Shown here piece by piece: positions 19,860 to 28,294 of a stretch of DNA of 64,000 bases (within the stretch, counting starts at the first letter, position 1; each line of letters begins with the position of its first letter). Under the pieces are notes generated by a model that searched no databases, was not told where the DNA came from, and was given only the letters and a program-made list of their open reading frames with translations. The position numbers and the translations under genes were made by a program. The stretch comes from Streptomyces sp. man185 (GTDB lineage Bacteria; Actinomycetota; Actinomycetes; Streptomycetales; Streptomycetaceae). The stretch spans positions 1-64,000 of the forward strand of contig NTHE01000024.1 in NCBI GenBank assembly GCA_002551355.1, written 5' to 3'.

Positions 19860-20177
19860 GTGCTCGATACGACGCCCCTGATCCTGGCCGTGGACCGTTT
19901 CGCCGACCGGCTGCGCTCGGCCCCGCAGAGCCGCCTTCAGCGCGGTGCCGCCACCGAGGCGCTGGCCGCCGCCCGTGAACTGGCCGTGCGCGCGCAGCGC
20001 CTGGAGCACCCGGACGCAGAGCCGCGCGAGCTGCCGGACGCCGGGATGTTCGCCGTGGGCGACCAACTCGCCGTCGCCGGGCGGGACCTGGCCGTGGCAC
20101 TGGAAACGGCCCCGTCCCAGGAGCTGGACGAGGCCGTGCGATACGTCGGGGAAGCGGCGGCGCGGGCTTTCGCGTGA
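19860..20177 (+). CDS. Small conserved helical protein, unknown function
   Basis: 105 aa. It starts MLDTTPLILAVDRFADRLRS and is predicted to be almost entirely helical, with Ala-, Leu- and Arg-rich amphipathic stretches. There is no signal peptide, membrane segment or Cys. Third-position G/C bias and the promoter position support a real gene. It looks like a cytoplasmic helical-bundle protein; I do not recognise the family. It is convergent with the next, leftward gene. Confidence 0.6.
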   Translation: MLDTTPLILAVDRFADRLRSAPQSRLQRGAATEALAAARELAVRAQRLEHPDAEPRELPDAGMFAVGDQLAVAGRDLAVALETAPSQELDEAVRYVGEAAARAFA

Positions 20178-20204
20178 TGCGTGTGAGCGGCCCGCGCCCG
20201 GCGG

Positions 20205-21116
20205 TCAGAACGAGGCGATGACGCGGTCGGCGAGGATGTAGACGTTGTCCTCGCCGCAGGAGAAGGTCAGCGCATAGGCGCCCGAGACGCCCGAGCCGCC
20301 CAGCAGCACCGGCTGCCGGCCCGCCCGCAGGGCGTCGGCGAGCCGCTCGGCCGTCTCACGGTGGCCGGGGGTCATACAGAGCGTGGTGCCGTCGGCGAAG
20401 ACGTACACATCCAGCGTGCCCAGCGGGCCGGGCCGCACATCGGTCAGCTCGGTCGCCGTGTCGGCCAGTTCCTCCAGCCGGTTCACGGTGCGCTCATGGT
20501 CGGTGACCACCGGTGTCTGCACGGGGACGAAGTCCGGGTGCGAGGGGTGGCGGCGGCGGGCGGCGGCCAGCTCGGGGGAGTCCTCGGGGAACTCCGCGAT
20601 CTCCGGAAGGCCGGCCGTCAGGTCCGTCGGCAGATCCGCCGGCAGATCGGTCAGCTCTCCGATCTCGTGCTCCGCGAGGGTCCGCTCGCTCAGCTCCGCG
20701 AGCTCCTCCATCGCCTCGGCCGCTTCGAGGTCCATCGACTCCAGACCGGCGAAGTCGGCCTGCCGGGGCAGGTAGTACGGGGCGTCGTCGCCCAGGCCGG
20801 ACAGGCCGCCCAGCAGGGAGGGGGCATCGGCGGCGTCGCGGGCTTCCTGGGCGGCCCAGAAGGCGCGCGCCTCGGCCAGCTCCCGCTCCCGTTCCTCGGC
20901 GAGCGCGTCGGCGACGGCCGCGCGTATCTCCTCGGCGGGGGTGGCCGTACTGCGGCTCTGTGGTGGCACCGAGGCGCTGAGAGCGTGGCCGGCGGCCAGC
21001 TCCGTGCGCAGGGCCACGACCTGCTTGCGCAGCCCGTGAGCGGCGTGCAGTGCGGCGGCGCCGACGGCCGTGGCAGCGGCGGTGGTCAGCAACAGGGCAA
21101 ATGACATGGCGCTCAC
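20205..21116 (-). CDS. Membrane-anchored acidic protein, unknown function
   Basis: 303 aa from GTG 21116, favoured because GGGAG lies seven bases upstream; an ATG two codons earlier (21122) sits too close to it. Residues 1-24 form a single membrane anchor (SFALLLTTAAATAVGAAALH), followed by a short coiled coil (HGLRKQVVALRTELAAG). A highly acidic middle (about 65-190, many Glu, Asp and Leu) leads to a compact C-terminal domain (GPLGTLDVYVFADGTTLCMT and CGEDNVYILADRVIASF). I do not recognise a named family; the C-terminal domain looks like a small alpha/beta sensor-like fold. The gene ends 27 bases from the stop of its convergent neighbour. Confidence 0.7.
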   Translation of the reverse strand: MSAMSFALLLTTAAATAVGAAALHAAHGLRKQVVALRTELAAGHALSASVPPQSRSTATPAEEIRAAVADALAEERERELAEARAFWAAQEARDAADAPSLLGGLSGLGDDAPYYLPRQADFAGLESMDLEAAEAMEELAELSERTLAEHEIGELTDLPADLPTDLTAGLPEIAEFPEDSPELAAARRRHPSHPDFVPVQTPVVTDHERTVNRLEELADTATELTDVRPGPLGTLDVYVFADGTTLCMTPGHRETAERLADALRAGRQPVLLGGSGVSGAYALTFSCGEDNVYILADRVIASF

Positions 21117-21266
21117 TGACATACTCCCGGTTTCAATCGATACCCCCGACTTCCTACATCAGCTTGGCCTGTACCGGTACGTGCTGTCAGTGCATTACGT
21201 CACGAAATGGACAGGTCTTTCGGTCCGATGTTTAGGCCCATATTGGTCGTGACCTGCGGAAACGTC

Positions 21267-21301
21267 TCTCCCCCGGGATGCAGATCACATCCTGGGGGAG
21301 A
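21267..21301. terminator. Hairpin after the thiolase gene
   Basis: TCTCCCCCGGGATG (21267-21280) pairs with CATCCTGGGGGAGA (21288-21301) with one mismatch. It lies 27 bases beyond the leftward thiolase stop and upstream of the next leftward gene, as expected for a terminator between them. Confidence 0.65.
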
Positions 21302-21327
21302 TTCGGTCACGGTCGGAGCTCGGTGAC

Positions 21328-22548
21328 TCAGCTCAGCCGCTCGATCACCATCGCCATGCCCTGGCCGCCGCCCACGCACATCGTCTCCAGGCCCCACTGC
21401 TTGTCGTGGAACTGGAGGCTGTTGATCAGCGTGCCGGTGATGCGGGCGCCGGTCATGCCGAAGGGGTGGCCGACCGCGATCGCGCCGCCGTTGACGTTGA
21501 CCTTGTCCAGCGGCAGGCCGAGGTCCCGGTAGGAGGGGATGACCTGGGCGGCGAACGCCTCGTTGATCTCGGCGAGGTCGATGTCGTCGATGGTCAGGCC
21601 GGCCCGCTTCAGCGCCTGCTTGCTGGCCTCGACCGGGCCGTACCCCATGATCTCGGGGGAGAGGCCGGAGACGCCGGTGGAGACGATCCGGGCCAGCGGG
21701 GTCAGGCCCAGCTCGCGCGCCTTGGTGTCGGACATGATCACCAGGGCGGCGGCGCCGTCGTTGAGCGGGCAGCAGTTGCCCGCGGTGACCAGGCCGTCGG
21801 GGCGGAAGACCGGCTTCAGGCCCTGCACGCCCTCCAGCGTGACGCCCGCGCGCGGGCCGTCGTCCTTGGAGACGACGGTGCCGTCGGGGGTGGTGACCGG
21901 GGTGATCTCCCGCTCCCAGAAGCCGTTCTTCAGGGCCTGCTCGGCGAGGTTCTGCGACCGTACGCCGAACTCGTCCATGTCCTGGCGGGTGACGCCCTTG
22001 GTCCGGGCCAGGTTCTCCGCCGTCTGACCCATCGAGATGTACGCGTCCGGGACGAGGCCGTCCTCGCGCGGGTCGTGCCAGCTCGCGCCGGACTCCTCGG
22101 CGCGGGCGGCGGTGCGGGCCTCGGCCTCGGCGAACAGCGGGTTGTGCGTGTCCGGAAGGCTGTCGGAGTTGCCCTTGGCGAAGCGGGACACCATCTCGAC
22201 GCCGGCCGAGATGAAGACGTCGCCCTCGCCCGCCTTGATCGCGTGCAGCGCCATCCGGCTGGTCTGCAGCGAGGAGGAGCAGTAGCGGGTGACCGTACAG
22301 CCGGGAAGGTGGTCCATCCCCAGCTGCACGGCGATGATGCGGCCCAGGTTGTTGCCCTGCTCGCCGCCGGGCAGGCCGCAGCCCAGCATCAGGTCGTCGA
22401 TGTCCTTCGGGTCCAGCTCGGGGACCTTGGCCAGCGCGGTCTGGATGATCGTGGCGGTCAGGTCGTCCGCGCGCAGGTCCTTCAGCGACCCCTTGAAGGC
22501 GCGGCCGATCGGCGAACGGGCGGCAGAGACGATCACGGCTTCGGGCAT
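21328..22548 (-). CDS. Acetyl-CoA acetyltransferase (thiolase)
   Basis: 406 aa from ATG 22548, which has GGAG seven bases upstream. The thiolase catalytic set is complete: nucleophile Cys90 in [12 protein letters not shown], the [16 protein letters not shown]is and the second Cys in [12 protein letters not shown]. The NEAFA loop ([12 protein letters not shown]) is present. It condenses two acetyl-CoA or cleaves 3-ketoacyl-CoA in beta-oxidation or butyrate metabolism, in the cytoplasm. It stands alone, with no hydratase or dehydrogenase gene beside it. A palindrome AAGCGCTT about 110 bases upstream may bind a TetR-type fatty-acid regulator. Confidence 0.93.
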   Translation of the reverse strand: MPEAVIVSAARSPIGRAFKGSLKDLRADDLTATIIQTALAKVPELDPKDIDDLMLGCGLPGGEQGNNLGRIIAVQLGMDHLPGCTVTRYCSSSLQTSRMALHAIKAGEGDVFISAGVEMVSRFAKGNSDSLPDTHNPLFAEAEARTAARAEESGASWHDPREDGLVPDAYISMGQTAENLARTKGVTRQDMDEFGVRSQNLAEQALKNGFWEREITPVTTPDGTVVSKDDGPRAGVTLEGVQGLKPVFRPDGLVTAGNCCPLNDGAAALVIMSDTKARELGLTPLARIVSTGVSGLSPEIMGYGPVEASKQALKRAGLTIDDIDLAEINEAFAAQVIPSYRDLGLPLDKVNVNGGAIAVGHPFGMTGARITGTLINSLQFHDKQWGLETMCVGGGQGMAMVIERLS

Positions 22549-22660
22549 CACGCGGCTCCAAGGGGCTGGAAGGCTGTGTGGACGGCGGAACTCCTCTGGA
22601 AGTTACCTGGAGGTATGGCCGGGGTCACCCGGCAGGCCGTGTGATGCGGGACTCTTTTCT

Positions 22661-22668
22661 AAGCGCTT
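22661..22668. promoter_or_regulatory. AAGCGCTT palindrome upstream of the thiolase gene
   Basis: CTAAGCGCTTGC (22659-22670) contains a perfect 8-bp palindrome inside an AT-richer patch, located between the leftward thiolase gene and the next leftward gene. TetR-family regulators of acyl-CoA metabolism often bind AAGCGCTT-cored sites. This is a suggestion only. Confidence 0.3.
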
Positions 22669-22671
22669 GCT

Positions 22672-22691
22672 CAGGGCAGGCTCCTGCCCTG
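22672..22691 (-). terminator. Short hairpin after the SGNH hydrolase gene
   Basis: CAGGGCAGG (22672-22680) pairs with CCTGCCCTG (22683-22691). It lies 20 bases past the leftward stop codon at 22712. The loop is tight and there is no T-tract. Confidence 0.45.
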
Positions 22692-22711
22692 CTGTCCCCG
22701 TGTGCCGGCCC

Positions 22712-23740
22712 CTACGCGTGCCCGTGGGCCGCGTCAGGGTGGGCGTGCGGAGTGGGTTCCGTGGAGGCGGGCAGACGCCGCCGCCTGCGGTGCTTGAGGA
22801 GAGCCCAGGGAGCGCGCGCCCCGGTGACCTCCGTGCCGGCCTCCCGGGCCGCCTGGGACGCGGCCTTCGCCACCGGGAGGATGTCCTCGCGGCGTGCGCC
22901 GTCCAGCCGGTCGGTCTCCGGCCACAGGCCCAGCACCGCGCACAGCGTGGGCAGCACCGCCATGGCCGCCGTGGCGTAGCCCTCGGCGGAGGGGTGGTAG
23001 TTGTCCGGGCCGAAGAGTTCGCGCGGGTTCGCCGCGAACTCGGGGCCCAGCAGGTCGCCCAGCGACACCGTGCGCCCGCCCTGCTCCACCGCGCCGATCG
23101 TCTGCGCGGCCGCGAGCTGCCGGCTCACCCGCCGGGCCAGCCAGCGCAGCGGCTGGTAGACCGGCTCGATCGTGCCGAGGTCCGGGCAGGTCCCGACGAC
23201 CACCTCCGCCCCCGCCGTCCGCAGCCTGCGCACCGCCGTCGTCAGACAGCGCACCGACTGGGTCGCGGGCATCCGATGAGTGACGTCGTTCGCCCCGATC
23301 ATGATCACGCAGACGTCCGGCACCCGCGCCGGGTCCGCGAGCAGCAGCGACACCTGCCGCTCCAGATCGTCCGACCGGGCCCCCGGCAGGGCCACGTTCC
23401 GCAGGTCCACCGGCCGCTCGGCCACCGCCGCGAGCCCCGAGGCCAGCAGCGCGCCCGGGGTCTGCCCGGCCCGCCGCACCCCCTGCCCGGCGGCCGTCGA
23501 GTCCCCGAGCATCCCCAGCCGCATCGCGTCGTTCGGCCCGGCGAACGCCACTCCGTACCGTCCGTCCGCGCTCGGCGGAACCGGAGCCGTACCCCCGCCG
23601 ACCTGCCTCTTCGCGAGCTGGACCTCCGCCAGGAACACGCCCACGGCCGCCGCACCGATCAATCCGATGCTGCCACCGCCATAGGCCGCGCCCGCCGCGA
23701 TCCGCCGTGCCACCCTTGCCCTCGACACAGTCCGGTCCAC
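22712..23740 (-). CDS. SGNH/GDSL-type esterase, membrane-anchored
   Basis: 342 aa. A basic N terminus and one hydrophobic segment (about residues 15-37, GGGSIGLIGAAAVGVFLAEV) suggest an uncleaved anchor facing outside. SGNH blocks are present: block I MLGDSTAAGQG (Ser), block III IGANDVTH (Asn) and block V DNYHPSAEGY (Asp/His). Enzymes of this class hydrolyse acyl or acetyl esters on lipids or wall glycans. The C terminus is basic and His-rich. GTG 23740 overlaps the ribosome site GAAGGAGG; a GTG four codons later (23728) is the better-spaced start. It is divergent from cystathionine beta-synthase. Confidence 0.85.
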   Translation of the reverse strand: MDRTVSRARVARRIAAGAAYGGGSIGLIGAAAVGVFLAEVQLAKRQVGGGTAPVPPSADGRYGVAFAGPNDAMRLGMLGDSTAAGQGVRRAGQTPGALLASGLAAVAERPVDLRNVALPGARSDDLERQVSLLLADPARVPDVCVIMIGANDVTHRMPATQSVRCLTTAVRRLRTAGAEVVVGTCPDLGTIEPVYQPLRWLARRVSRQLAAAQTIGAVEQGGRTVSLGDLLGPEFAANPRELFGPDNYHPSAEGYATAAMAVLPTLCAVLGLWPETDRLDGARREDILPVAKAASQAAREAGTEVTGARAPWALLKHRRRRRLPASTEPTPHAHPDAAHGHA

Positions 23741-23871
23741 CTCCTTCTCGCCGTACAGCCGTACACGTACCTACTTGCCCCGCTCGGGGCTCGGTGTACT
23801 CCTTCCCGACGCACAGTGCGTCCCGTACGCATACTCTGGGCCGGACCATCTCGGAGATCCCGGAGTACACG

Positions 23872-25278
23872 GTGCAATTCCACGATTCGATGATCAGTCT
23901 TGTCGGCAACACCCCGCTGGTGAGGCTGCGCAACGTCACGGCAGGTATCCAGGCGACCGTCCTGGCCAAGGTCGAGTACTTCAACCCCGGCGGGTCGGTG
24001 AAGGACCGCATCGCGCTGCGCATGATCGAGGCGGCCGAGCAGAGCGGGGAGCTGAAGCCCGGCGGCACGATCGTCGAGCCGACCAGCGGCAACACCGGCG
24101 TCGGCCTCGCCATCGTCGCCCAGCAGAAGGGCTACAAGTGCATCTTCGTCTGCCCGGACAAGGTGTCCACGGACAAGATCAACGTGCTGCGCGCGTACGG
24201 CGCCGAGGTCGTCGTCTGCCCCACCGCCGTTGACCCCGAGCACCCGGACTCGTACTACAACGTCTCCGACCGGCTGGTCACCGAGACGCCGGGGGCCTGG
24301 AAGCCCGACCAGTACTCCAACCCGAACAACCCGCGCTCGCACTACGAGACCACCGGTCCCGAGCTGTGGGAGCAGACGGAGGGGAAGATCACCCACTTCG
24401 TCGCGGGCGTCGGCACCGGCGGCACCATCAGCGGCACCGGGCGCTACCTCAAGGAGATCAGCGACGGCGCGGTCCAGGTCATCGGCGCGGACCCGGAGGG
24501 CTCGGTCTACTCCGGCGGCTCCGGGCGGCCGTATCTGGTCGAGGGCGTCGGCGAGGACTTCTGGCCGAGCGCGTACGACCGCAAGGTGACGGACGAGATC
24601 GTCGCGGTGTCCGACAAGGACTCCTTCCAGATGACCCGCCGCCTCGCCAAGGAGGAGGGCCTGCTCGTCGGCGGCTCCTGCGGCATGGCGGTCGTGGGGG
24701 CCCTGGAGGTCGCCAAGCGGCTCGGCCCCGACGACGTCGTCGTGGTGCTGCTCCCCGACAGCGGGCGCGGCTACCTGAGCAAGATCTTCAACGACGAGTG
24801 GATGGCGGACTACGGCTTCCTGGAGGACTCCGGCGCCTCCGCCAATGTCGGCGCGGTCCTGGACTTCAAGGAGGGCCCGATGCCCTCCCTCGTCCACATG
24901 CACCCGGAGGAGACGGTCGGCGAGGCCATCGAGGTGCTGCGCGAGTACGGCGTCTCCCAGATGCCGATCGTGAAGCCGGGCGCCGGCCACCCGGACGTGA
25001 TGGCCGCCGAGGTCATCGGCTCCGTCGTGGAGCGGCAGCTGCTGGACGCGCTGTTCACCCAGCGCGCCTCGCTGACCGACCCGCTGGAGAAGCACATGTC
25101 GGCCCCGCTGCCGCAGGTCGGCTCCGGCGAACCGGTCGAGGACCTGATGGCCGTGCTCAGCGGTGCGAACGGCGCGGACGCGGCGATCGTGCTCGTCGAG
25201 GGCAAGCCCAAGGGCGTCGTGAGCCGGCAGGACCTGCTGGCGTTCCTCGCCAAGGACGCGGGCACGGCGAAGGCCTGA
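23872..25278 (+). CDS. cbs: Cystathionine beta-synthase
   Basis: 468 aa. The PLP fold-type II domain has NPGGSVKDRIAL with Schiff-base Lys44, EPTSGNTGVGLA (phosphate/substrate loop) and GVGTGGTISGTGRY. A linker leads to two C-terminal CBS repeats starting near residue 337 (MPSLVHMHPEETVGEAIEVL) and ending with GVVSRQDLLAFL, the full CBS rather than cysteine synthase architecture. It joins serine (or O-acetylserine) and homocysteine to cystathionine in reverse transsulfuration. No heme-binding N-terminal extension is present, as usual in bacteria. GTG 23872 follows CGGAG by seven bases. Two strong hairpins end the convergent region downstream. Confidence 0.93.
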   Translation: MQFHDSMISLVGNTPLVRLRNVTAGIQATVLAKVEYFNPGGSVKDRIALRMIEAAEQSGELKPGGTIVEPTSGNTGVGLAIVAQQKGYKCIFVCPDKVSTDKINVLRAYGAEVVVCPTAVDPEHPDSYYNVSDRLVTETPGAWKPDQYSNPNNPRSHYETTGPELWEQTEGKITHFVAGVGTGGTISGTGRYLKEISDGAVQVIGADPEGSVYSGGSGRPYLVEGVGEDFWPSAYDRKVTDEIVAVSDKDSFQMTRRLAKEEGLLVGGSCGMAVVGALEVAKRLGPDDVVVVLLPDSGRGYLSKIFNDEWMADYGFLEDSGASANVGAVLDFKEGPMPSLVHMHPEETVGEAIEVLREYGVSQMPIVKPGAGHPDVMAAEVIGSVVERQLLDALFTQRASLTDPLEKHMSAPLPQVGSGEPVEDLMAVLSGANGADAAIVLVEGKPKGVVSRQDLLAFLAKDAGTAKA

Positions 25279-25502
25279 CGACGCGGCAAGGCGCCCCCGG
25301 GGGCGTCCGACGGGGCTTCGCGAAAACGGTACGAGCGCGTCACGTCCGCGCAGCACCCGCTTAACACGGTTCCGGCACATTGGTGGGTGTCGGCAGGGAA
25401 ACCCGCCGGCACCCAGAACGGCGACACCGGACTACGGAGCGGCTCCCGGACCTCCACCGTCGCCCGGACGCGGGTATCCGGCCCTGACCCGGACCGCGTC
25501 CC

Positions 25503-25561
25503 TCGCGGGGACCGCCGTCGTCCCGCCCCCCGGGCGACCGGGGGTGCGGCGGTCCCCGCGA
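25503..25561. terminator. 15-bp perfect hairpin, first of a pair
   Basis: TCGCGGGGACCGCCG (25503-25517) pairs perfectly with 25547-25561; the loop is 29 bases and GC-rich. It lies in the 420-base gap (25279-25698) between convergent genes, immediately before a still stronger hairpin. The rest of the gap has a weaker imperfect hairpin near 25384-25414 and no gene I can support. Confidence 0.6.
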
Positions 25562-25568
25562 CATACTT

Positions 25569-25627
25569 CCGCGTACGACTGTGCGGCCGGACTCCACGGG
25601 GGAGTCCGGCCGCACAGTCGTACGCGG
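25569..25627. terminator. 27-bp perfect hairpin, probable bidirectional terminator
   Basis: The arms 25569-25595 and 25601-25627 are exact complements over 27 bases with a five-base loop (ACGGG). This is the longest perfect inverted repeat I found in the window. It sits between convergent cbs and the 25699 gene, where it can stop transcription from both sides. Its core arm includes CGTACGACTGTGCGGCCG. Confidence 0.75.
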
Positions 25628-25698
25628 GGCCGCCGTCGTGCCGGGCCCCGGTCCTACCCGGAGGCCTCCGCCGTGTCCGGGAGGCTCCGGGGGTGGTC

Positions 25699-26115
25699 TC
25701 AGTCCTTCCAGTCGGACGGTGTCCGCTCCTCCCGCCGGCGGAACAGCCCCCCGCCCCGCGCCGCCTGGAACGCGTTGACGCCGACGATGCCGAGCCAGGC
25801 CACCACCAGCCCCTCGATCCCGGCGTTCACGACGCCGATCGCGGACAGCGGGACCGCCAGGACCAGTGACACGATCCCCAGGCCGTGCCGCTCCCCGAAG
25901 CTCCCCGGCTCCGTCGGACGCGCACCCCGGGCGGCGGTCATCTGCTGTTCGGCCAGCTGACGGCGGACCCGGCGGTCGAGCGTGGTGTCGAGGCGCTGCT
26001 CGACCTTCTCCAGGAACGACTCGATGAGCACGGACTCGTACTCCGCGCCCAGCTCGCCGCGGGCCTGGAGGGTGGCGGCGAGCTCCTTCTTGAGCTCGTG
26101 GTCACGGGCTTCCAT
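25699..26115 (-). CDS. Small two-helix membrane protein with coiled-coil N terminus
   Basis: 138 aa. The first 60 residues are charged and helical (MEARDHELKKELAATLQARGE and on), likely cytoplasmic and perhaps coiled coil. Two hydrophobic segments follow (about 77-95 and 99-117, GIVSLVLAVPLSAIGVVNAG and GLVVAWLGIVGVNAFQAA), and the tail RRREERTPSDWKD is again charged. The layout resembles a conserved Streptomyces integral membrane protein of unknown role. No enzyme motif is present. It is divergent from the RpiR regulator gene. Confidence 0.7.
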   Translation of the reverse strand: MEARDHELKKELAATLQARGELGAEYESVLIESFLEKVEQRLDTTLDRRVRRQLAEQQMTAARGARPTEPGSFGERHGLGIVSLVLAVPLSAIGVVNAGIEGLVVAWLGIVGVNAFQAARGGGLFRRREERTPSDWKD

Positions 26116-26307
26116 GCGGACAACGGTACGGAGCCGGGGGGCCGTCGACAGTGGGGCTAGCCCCCGCGTTCCTTGGGGTTAACCCCCCTCTCGGCCCCCT
26201 CGCGGACTTCCCCCGGTCCGCCCCTGCATATGGACATACAGCGACCTTCCTGGCTGAATAGAATGGTCGGCGCCGGTCGGGCGAGACGGATCCAGCAAGG
26301 GGACAGC

Positions 26308-27153
26308 ATGAGTGGGAGCAGCCCCGCCGCACGGTTGCAGCGGCTCTTCGAGGGCCACCGGCTCACGCCCACCCAGCGGCGCATCGCGCACTGCATGGTC
26401 CGCCGGGCGGCCGACGCGCCGTTCCTCTCCAGCGTCGAGCTGGCCGAGCTGGCCGGGGTCAGCCAGCCCTCCGTCACCCGCTTCGCCGTCGCCCTCGGCT
26501 TCGACGGCTATCCGGCGCTGCGCAGACACCTGCGGGAGGTCGCGCCCGCCGACCCGGAGCAGGAGGAGGCGGGGGAGGCGTACAACGAGTACCAGCAGGC
26601 CGTCCGCGCCGAGATCGAGAACCTCCAGCACCTCTCCGACATGCTCGCCGACCCCGCCCCCGTCGAGCGGGCCGGGCGGCTGCTCGCCGGCTCCCGGCCG
26701 CTGCCGGTGCTGGGGCTGCGCGCCGCCTCCTCGCAGGCGCGCGGCTTCGGCTACTTCGCCGCCAAGGTGCACCCCGACGTACGCGTGCTCGACGAGGGCG
26801 GCAGCATGCTGCCCGACCGGATCGACTCCGCCCGCCGGGCCGGCGCCACCGCCCTGATGTGCTTCGCGCTGCCGCGCCACGCCAAGGAGAGCGTGGACGC
26901 GCTCGCGTACGCCCAGGACCAGGGGCTGACCGTGGTGACGGTCGCCGACTCCGCCTTCGCGCTCGTCGCCAAGCACAGCGACCTGCTGCTCCCGGCGGCG
27001 ATCGGCTCCGGGCTCTCCTTCGACACCGTCTGCGCGCCGATGCTGCTCGGCCGGGTGCTGCTGGAGGCTATGTGCGACGGACTCCCCGACGCCCAGGCGC
27101 GGTTGGAGGAGTTCGACGTACGGGCGGCGGCGCGCGGCCTGTTCGTGGAGTGA
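26308..27153 (+). CDS. MurR/RpiR-family transcriptional regulator
   Basis: 281 aa. The N-terminal HTH domain (residues 1-77) has the RpiR pattern SVELAELAGVSQPSVTRFAVALGFDGYPALR. The C-terminal sugar-isomerase (SIS) effector domain (about 125-260) has PVLGLRAASSQARGFGYFAAK and ends MLLGRVLLEAM. Such proteins sense a phosphosugar or related ligand and usually act as repressors of nearby catabolic genes; here no sugar operon adjoins it. ATG 26308 follows AAGGGGA. TAGAAT at 26259-26264 is a plausible -10. Its targets may be elsewhere. Confidence 0.88.
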   Translation: MSGSSPAARLQRLFEGHRLTPTQRRIAHCMVRRAADAPFLSSVELAELAGVSQPSVTRFAVALGFDGYPALRRHLREVAPADPEQEEAGEAYNEYQQAVRAEIENLQHLSDMLADPAPVERAGRLLAGSRPLPVLGLRAASSQARGFGYFAAKVHPDVRVLDEGGSMLPDRIDSARRAGATALMCFALPRHAKESVDALAYAQDQGLTVVTVADSAFALVAKHSDLLLPAAIGSGLSFDTVCAPMLLGRVLLEAMCDGLPDAQARLEEFDVRAAARGLFVE

Positions 27154-27234
27154 GGCCCCGCGCCCGGCCCGCGCGGGGCGGCCCGTCGGCGAGCGGGTGA
27201 AAGCCCACCGGGCGACGGGCCGGCCCCGGACGCG

Positions 27235-27609
27235 TCAGACCTCCAGCTCCGCCTCGATCTTCTTCAGCTGGTGGCGGGCCATCGCCAGGTTCGCCCGGCT
27301 GGCGTCCAGCACCAGGTACAGGAACAGGCCGTTGCCGCCACGGGTCTTGAGCAGCCGGATCAGGTGGTACTGGGTGTTCAGGGTGATGAGGATGTCCTCG
27401 ATCTCCTCCTTGAGCCCCAGGTGCTCCATGGTGCGGAGCTTGGCGCGGATCACGTCGGTGTTGCCCGCGGCGGCGACCTCCAGGTTGAAGTCCTTGCTCC
27501 CGCCGAGCGTGCCCAGGGCCATCCCGCTCGTGTAGTCGACGAGGGCGACACCCGTGGTGCCCTCGATCGAGCTCATCGCTTCCTTCAGTGTCGCTTCGGT
27601 GTTCGCCAT
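27235..27609 (-). CDS. Roadblock/LC7-like protein (paralogue of the 29098 gene)
   Basis: 124 aa, last gene of a leftward four-gene set. It shares VDYTSGMALGTLGG, EDILITLNTQYHLIRL and FLYLVLDASRANLAMARHQL with the first gene of the set, so the two are clear paralogues. The fold expected is a roadblock-like profilin/PAS-type dimer, the class that acts as GTPase-activating or scaffold partners (MglB, Cvn proteins). No GTPase lies next to it. The start MANTEATLKEAMSSIEG has CGAAAGGAAA near it. A 170-base gap with a 12-bp tandem repeat separates it from the gene upstream, so it may have its own promoter. Confidence 0.75.
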   Translation of the reverse strand: MANTEATLKEAMSSIEGTTGVALVDYTSGMALGTLGGSKDFNLEVAAAGNTDVIRAKLRTMEHLGLKEEIEDILITLNTQYHLIRLLKTRGGNGLFLYLVLDASRANLAMARHQLKKIEAELEV

Positions 27610-27660
27610 GGGGGCTCGTTTCCTTTCCCTGGCCGGTCGCGGTGACCGGGTCCGTTTCGG

Positions 27661-27708
27661 TGCCGGCTTCTGTGCCGGTTTCTGTGCGGGCTGGTGCGCG
27701 GGCTTCTG
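27661..27708. repeat. Four-copy 12-bp imperfect tandem repeat
   Basis: TGCCGGCTTCTG, TGCCGGTTTCTG, TGCGGGCTGGTG, CGCGGGCTTCTG follow each other without gaps. It lies in the 170-base gap between two genes of the roadblock operon, upstream of the last one. Its role is unknown; slippage or a regulator array are both possible. Confidence 0.6.
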
Positions 27709-27779
27709 CGTGATGGCTGAGTCCCGGTGGTTGTGGCGGCACGGGTGGGGGGATCGGGCGGCCGCTGCGCGAAGGCGCG

Positions 27780-28256
27780 TTACGTGGGGCGTTGCGGCAG
27801 GGCGCGGTTGGGTGCGGTGGCGGGGCGCGGCGGCGCGGCGCGGGTGGGGTGCGCTGCGGGACGTTCGACGCGTTCCAGGGCGGCGTCGACGAGTTCGCCG
27901 ATCCGGGCGCCCGCGCGGCGGCCCTCCAGATGGAGCCGGCCGACGTTGATGCGGTCCTCGGCCAGCAGGGTCAGGACGGCGGAGGAGCCCGCGGCGTACG
28001 TGGCGATGTAGCCGCTGCCGCCGCGGACCAGGAGTTCGCGGAAGCCGCCCCGGCCGGTGGCGTCGGTCATCCGGATGGAGACGCCGAGGGCGGCGGCGGT
28101 GAGGGCGGCGACCCCCTCCGCCTCGACGCCCGGGGTGTCGTGGGCGAGGACCAGACCGTCGGTGGAGGCGGCCAGCGCCCCGGAGAGCAGCGGGACCCGG
28201 GCGCGTAACCGCTGGAGCTCGTCGAGGACATCACGCACTTCGGCCTCGGGCACCAT
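27780..28256 (-). CDS. Roadblock/LC7 domain protein
   Basis: 158 aa from ATG 28256, with GGGAGGAG about ten bases upstream. The first 120 residues follow the bacterial roadblock pattern seen in CvnB-type proteins: an N-terminal helix (VRDVLDELQRLRARVPLLSG), then strand-turn ALAASTDGLVLAHDTPG, and a later FRELLVRGGSGYIATYAAG. The last 35 residues are a Pro/Ala/Arg-rich tail. In Streptomyces conservons such a protein works with a sensor-kinase-like CvnA and a GTPase CvnD; here neither is adjacent. It is third in the leftward set. Confidence 0.78.
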   Translation of the reverse strand: MVPEAEVRDVLDELQRLRARVPLLSGALAASTDGLVLAHDTPGVEAEGVAALTAAALGVSIRMTDATGRGGFRELLVRGGSGYIATYAAGSSAVLTLLAEDRINVGRLHLEGRRAGARIGELVDAALERVERPAAHPTRAAPPRPATAPNRALPQRPT

Positions 28257-28294
28257 CAGCTGTCTCCTCCCGGCACGCTGTCTGAGCGCGCGTA

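Noticed and set aside
27661..27708. CRISPR-like array
   Set aside because: Four contiguous 12-bp units with no spacers; a tandem repeat, not a CRISPR.
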